Source: Paracoccus hibiscisoli (GTDB lineage Bacteria > Pseudomonadota > Alphaproteobacteria > Rhodobacterales > Rhodobacteraceae). From it: a stretch of 64,000 bases of DNA. The stretch spans positions 1 to 64,000 of the forward strand of contig NZ_SUNH01000014.1 of NCBI RefSeq assembly GCF_005048265.1, written 5' to 3'. The notes beneath the pieces were generated by a model. The model did not search any database. It was not told where the DNA came from and was given only the letters and a program-made list of their open reading frames with translations. This document shows, piece by piece, positions 61,705 through 64,000 of this stretch. Every line of letters begins with the position of its first letter. Within the stretch, counting starts at the first letter, position 1. A program made the translations under genes and the position numbers.

Positions 61705-62892
61705 ATGACGGCATACAAATCTGCACCCCACACATTCACAAAAGACGGGGTCTTCTACTTCGTGCGGCGGGTCCCGGCGGAACTGCAGAAGCACTACACC
61801 TCTCAGAAAATCGCCTACTCGTTACGAACTAAATCAGTGGCAGTTGCTGCCGCACGGGCAATTCGTGCAGCCAGCCAACTCGATGAATACTGGTTTCATC
61901 TTCGGGCGCAGGATGCCGAGCTACCGGGCAAACATATGCTGCGGTTGAACATCAGCAAACCGGCACCCTCATCACCGCCAGATAAGGCTTCCGTCACCAG
62001 CGACGTGCCGAAGCTGTCCGAATGTGTGGCAACATACATTCGCCTTAAGGGATCTGGAAAGCCACAGACCTTTCGGAGCGCCGCTGAGCGATCTTGCGGC
62101 TATGTTATCGATGTTTGCGGCGACAAGGCGTTGAGCGAATACATACGAAAAGACGCAAACGCATTTCGGGATGCCTTGGTGGCACGAGGAATGGCCGGAA
62201 GCAGTATTACCCGCATCTTCGGTACGGTTAGGGCTGTGACCAACTTTGCAGCCAGCGAGGAAGGCCTGACGCTGACCAATCCGTTCGGTGGTGTCTACTA
62301 TGATCGGACTGCAGGGGTTGTTGATCGCCTGCCGATTCCTGTGGACAGCATCCGGAGGATCCAGGCCATCTGCTATCAGACCGATGACGAAATGCGCTGG
62401 CTGGTGGCCTTGATCGCTGATACAGGCATGCGCTTGGCTGAGGCGGCGGGTCTGCTTCTTGAAGACTTCGGCCACGACGACAATGGCTACTACGTCCACG
62501 TAAAGCCGCATCAGTGGCGTAGACTGAAAACCACAAGCAGCGCTCGGACTATCCCTCTTGTCGGTTCCTCTGTCTGGGCGGCACAGCGACTACTGCAAAA
62601 CGGTCGTACATCAGGTTTTGCCTTTCCCCGCTACAACAAGACAGGTCAGACGAACGCAAATGCAGCTAGTGCGGGGCTCAACAAGTGGTTGAAGCCGCAT
62701 GTTCACCAGTGCGCCACGATGCATGGCTTCCGACACTCGATGCGGGACCGGTTGCGGGCTGTGGAATGTCCCGCTGACATCGTGGACCAGATTGGAGGCT
62801 GGCAAACGGAAGGCGTGGGACATGGATACGGGCGGGGGTACCCGCTCGATGTGCTGCGGCGCTGGCTAGAGACAGCCGTCAAGCCTACATAG
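61705..62892 (+). CDS. Tyrosine recombinase / integrase
   Basis: 395 residues. The N-terminus FTKDGVFYFVRRVPAEL is the DUF6538-type arm-binding segment common in island integrases. A SAM-like domain spans about 105-200. The catalytic domain has Arg in DTGMRLAEAAGL, the H-x-x-R box in MHGFRHSMRDRLR, a later GGWQTEGVGHGYG box and the nucleophile Tyr in GYGRGY. It would insert the island at the 3' end of tRNA-Thr. Codon use differs from the flanking chromosome. Confidence 0.93.
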   Translation: MTAYKSAPHTFTKDGVFYFVRRVPAELQKHYTSQKIAYSLRTKSVAVAAARAIRAASQLDEYWFHLRAQDAELPGKHMLRLNISKPAPSSPPDKASVTSDVPKLSECVATYIRLKGSGKPQTFRSAAERSCGYVIDVCGDKALSEYIRKDANAFRDALVARGMAGSSITRIFGTVRAVTNFAASEEGLTLTNPFGGVYYDRTAGVVDRLPIPVDSIRRIQAICYQTDDEMRWLVALIADTGMRLAEAAGLLLEDFGHDDNGYYVHVKPHQWRRLKTTSSARTIPLVGSSVWAAQRLLQNGRTSGFAFPRYNKTGQTNANAASAGLNKWLKPHVHQCATMHGFRHSMRDRLRAVECPADIVDQIGGWQTEGVGHGYGRGYPLDVLRRWLETAVKPT

Positions 62893-62941
62893 CATCTTCA
62901 AGCAGGCCGTTGAAAACGTCGGTGCTGAACGCTGGCTACGG

Positions 62942-63046
62942 CTAGCTGGCAGCATCGGCGAAGTAGTCTTCGTCGACCGTCTGAATAAGGTACGTTTGCC
63001 TTGCGCGGACGCCGACGCCGTACTTGATCATCAGGTGAGCGAGCCG
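62942..63046 (-). pseudogene. Cut-off C-terminal tail of the Mrr gene
   Basis: Directly after the TAA at 63049-63047 the same frame stays open for 34 codons to TAG 62944-62942 and reads RLAHLMIKYGVGV...TVDEDYFADAAS. That is the normal C-terminal helix of Mrr-family proteins (pattern ...DGxRLAxLMIxxxVGV...D.DYF). No in-frame start lies within it other than one Met. It is evidence that the gene once extended this far. Confidence 0.75.
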
Positions 63047-63892
63047 TTACCCGGTGATCAGTATCACTCTGTGCTGGACGCGGTTCAGGTATTCTTGTGC
63101 CTCTCGCGAGAAGTCGGAGGTGGTCACAAAAACGCCTTTGGTCGCGCCCTCGCCTGTGAGGGACCCTACAAATTGCTGTATATCCGGACGGCCAATCTTG
63201 TTGTGCGCAGCGTATCGTTTTGCCTGGATGTACACGGCATCGAGGCCGAGCGAGTCCTCGTGGATTATTCCGTCAATGCCTCCATCCCCTGAAAGCTTAG
63301 TAACCATTCCTCGTGCCGCCTCACCACCGCCGTAGCCCATTGCTGACAGCAGATCGACAATCAGCCTTTCGAAGCGCGCTGGTGTCAGCTGGTGAAGAAG
63401 CAAAAGCAGTTCGTCGCGGAGTGCTGCGGACAGCAGTGCTGACGCCGCCTCCATAGCGTCCTCTGGTGTCTGGCCGTCATCAGTCGGCAGTGAATGCAGC
63501 TGCACGAACGCATCCCCTTGCCCACTAGCCTCGTCGCCACTTCCCGCACGTGACGCTTCGATCCATTCGGTGAAGCTTGGAATTGCCGACAGGACCTGAT
63601 TGTCGATCCGTGGAGGATTAGTGGCTAAAAACTGGCGGCCTTGTTCGGTGATGACGTGTAGGTTCCTCTTTGGCGACTCCAGTAGACCGGCCTTTGACAG
63701 ATATGTGCGGGCCCAGTGCGCCCGGCTCTGCAGTACGGTTGTTCTTCCACTGGGCAGCAGTTCAGAAGCTTCCTCATCGCTGATAGCGTATTGTTCTTGG
63801 AGACGAGGAACGCAGGCGGCAACATTGGGAGCCCCTTCCGCAAACAGCCGCAGAACAGGAAGCATCAGGGTTTCGTAATCGGGGACCGCCAT
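63047..63892 (-). CDS. mrr: Mrr-family restriction endonuclease, prematurely ended
   Basis: 281 residues. The N-terminal winged-helix domain (PDYETLMLPVLRLFAEGAPN, LSKAGLLESPKRNLHVITEQG) and the PD-(D/E)xK catalytic domain (FERLIVDLLSAMGYGGG, GDGGIDGIIHEDSLGLDAVYIQAKRY with Asp, Asp and Gln-x-Lys) are intact. The end VILITG-TAA falls where relatives read I-D-G-E-R-L-A. A single change of a GAA or CAA codon to TAA would explain it. Mrr enzymes cut DNA carrying foreign adenine or cytosine methylation. Activity of this truncated form is uncertain. Confidence 0.82.
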   Translation of the reverse strand: MAVPDYETLMLPVLRLFAEGAPNVAACVPRLQEQYAISDEEASELLPSGRTTVLQSRAHWARTYLSKAGLLESPKRNLHVITEQGRQFLATNPPRIDNQVLSAIPSFTEWIEASRAGSGDEASGQGDAFVQLHSLPTDDGQTPEDAMEAASALLSAALRDELLLLLHQLTPARFERLIVDLLSAMGYGGGEAARGMVTKLSGDGGIDGIIHEDSLGLDAVYIQAKRYAAHNKIGRPDIQQFVGSLTGEGATKGVFVTTSDFSREAQEYLNRVQHRVILITG

Positions 63893-64000
63893 ACCGGAGT
63901 TCGCTCTATCGTTTGGGTCGTGGTGCTGAAAGCACTTTCATTGCGGCCCGCCGCTAGGTCAATGTGCAGCGGTGCTATCGGGCAACTACATGTGCTGCCG

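Larger units (their letters stand above)
61644..64000. mobile_element. Left end of a tRNA-Thr-integrated genomic island
   Basis: DNA immediately after the tRNA is visibly less GC-rich and uses codons such as ATA, TTA and AGA that are rare in the rest of the window. It begins with a tyrosine recombinase transcribed away from the tRNA and then a restriction endonuclease gene. The right end and the repeated attachment sequence lie beyond the window. Confidence 0.7.

Overview
The window is chromosomal DNA from a high-GC alphaproteobacterium. Gene content (GapR, YeeE/YedE pairs, a ThiO-type thiamine operon, an HWE-family kinase) and base composition fit the Rhodobacterales, most likely Paracoccus or a close relative. 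That placement is inference, since no rRNA or ribosomal protein gene is present. Genes are tightly packed, many joined by ATGA, GTGA or TGATG start/stop overlaps, so most of the window is long operons. Long open frames antisense to the genes are a by-product of the GC content.

Layout: 1-4403 (+) is the end of an exopolysaccharide locus (polymerase/ligase-like membrane protein, GT2 glycosyltransferase, acyltransferase, ExoY-type priming sugar transferase). 12368-4491 (-) is a seven-gene amide operon: AmiC-like amide sensor, AmiR-like ANTAR antiterminator, two family-5 ABC permeases, binding protein, acetamidase/formamidase and a double-ATPase subunit. A strong intrinsic terminator lies just before the first gene. 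16988-12645 (-) is a four-gene envelope-lipid cluster (CDP-alcohol phosphotransferase, sulfatase-fold membrane enzyme, flippase-like protein, GT4 glycosyltransferase). 17091-17651 is a cytochrome b561. 17860-23613 (+) is a signalling operon: hybrid kinase with three receivers, CheR methyltransferase and a REC-PAS-HWE kinase-REC protein.

23835-26349 (+) is metNIQ. 33672-26369 (-) is a ten-gene thiamine operon (thiD-O-S-G-E-F, then thiY-tenA-thiZ-thiX) behind a readable promoter, a TPP riboswitch and a terminator hairpin. Divergent from it is a photolyase/cryptochrome-like protein with its FAD domain at the N-terminus. 35168-35959 (-) is a short UDP-glucose-dehydrogenase-like protein. Two copies of a CTATCC-N4-GGATAGG operator separate it from a (+) set made of a small secreted molybdopterin-oxidoreductase-fold protein, a tripartite hybrid kinase with HPt domain, and a LuxR-type regulator. 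39984-42518 holds a thioesterase and a DEAD-box helicase. 42720-48963 (+) is a polyamine-type ABC importer with two tandem paralogous binding proteins, each followed by a stem-loop, and a hemerythrin protein.

54471-49052 (-) is a housekeeping operon (D,D-carboxypeptidase, tmk, holB, tatD, PhnP-like hydrolase, AEC transporter). It is followed by tdk, an RhlE-type helicase, and dtd with two YeeE/YedE half-transporters whose promoter carries a BigR/SqrR-type ATTC-N8-GAAT operator. A small membrane protein, gapR, a sulfotransferase-like gene and an iron-type ABC permease come next. A tRNA-Thr(UGU) at 61569-61643 marks the edge of a visibly lower-GC island with a tyrosine recombinase and an Mrr-type restriction endonuclease. 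The Mrr frame is cut by an in-frame TAA 34 codons before its natural end.

The least ordinary items are the AmiC/AmiR-controlled amide-import operon with its leader terminator, the paired palindromic operators, the persulfide-type operator on yeeE/yedE, the domain-rearranged photolyase and the interrupted Mrr gene.
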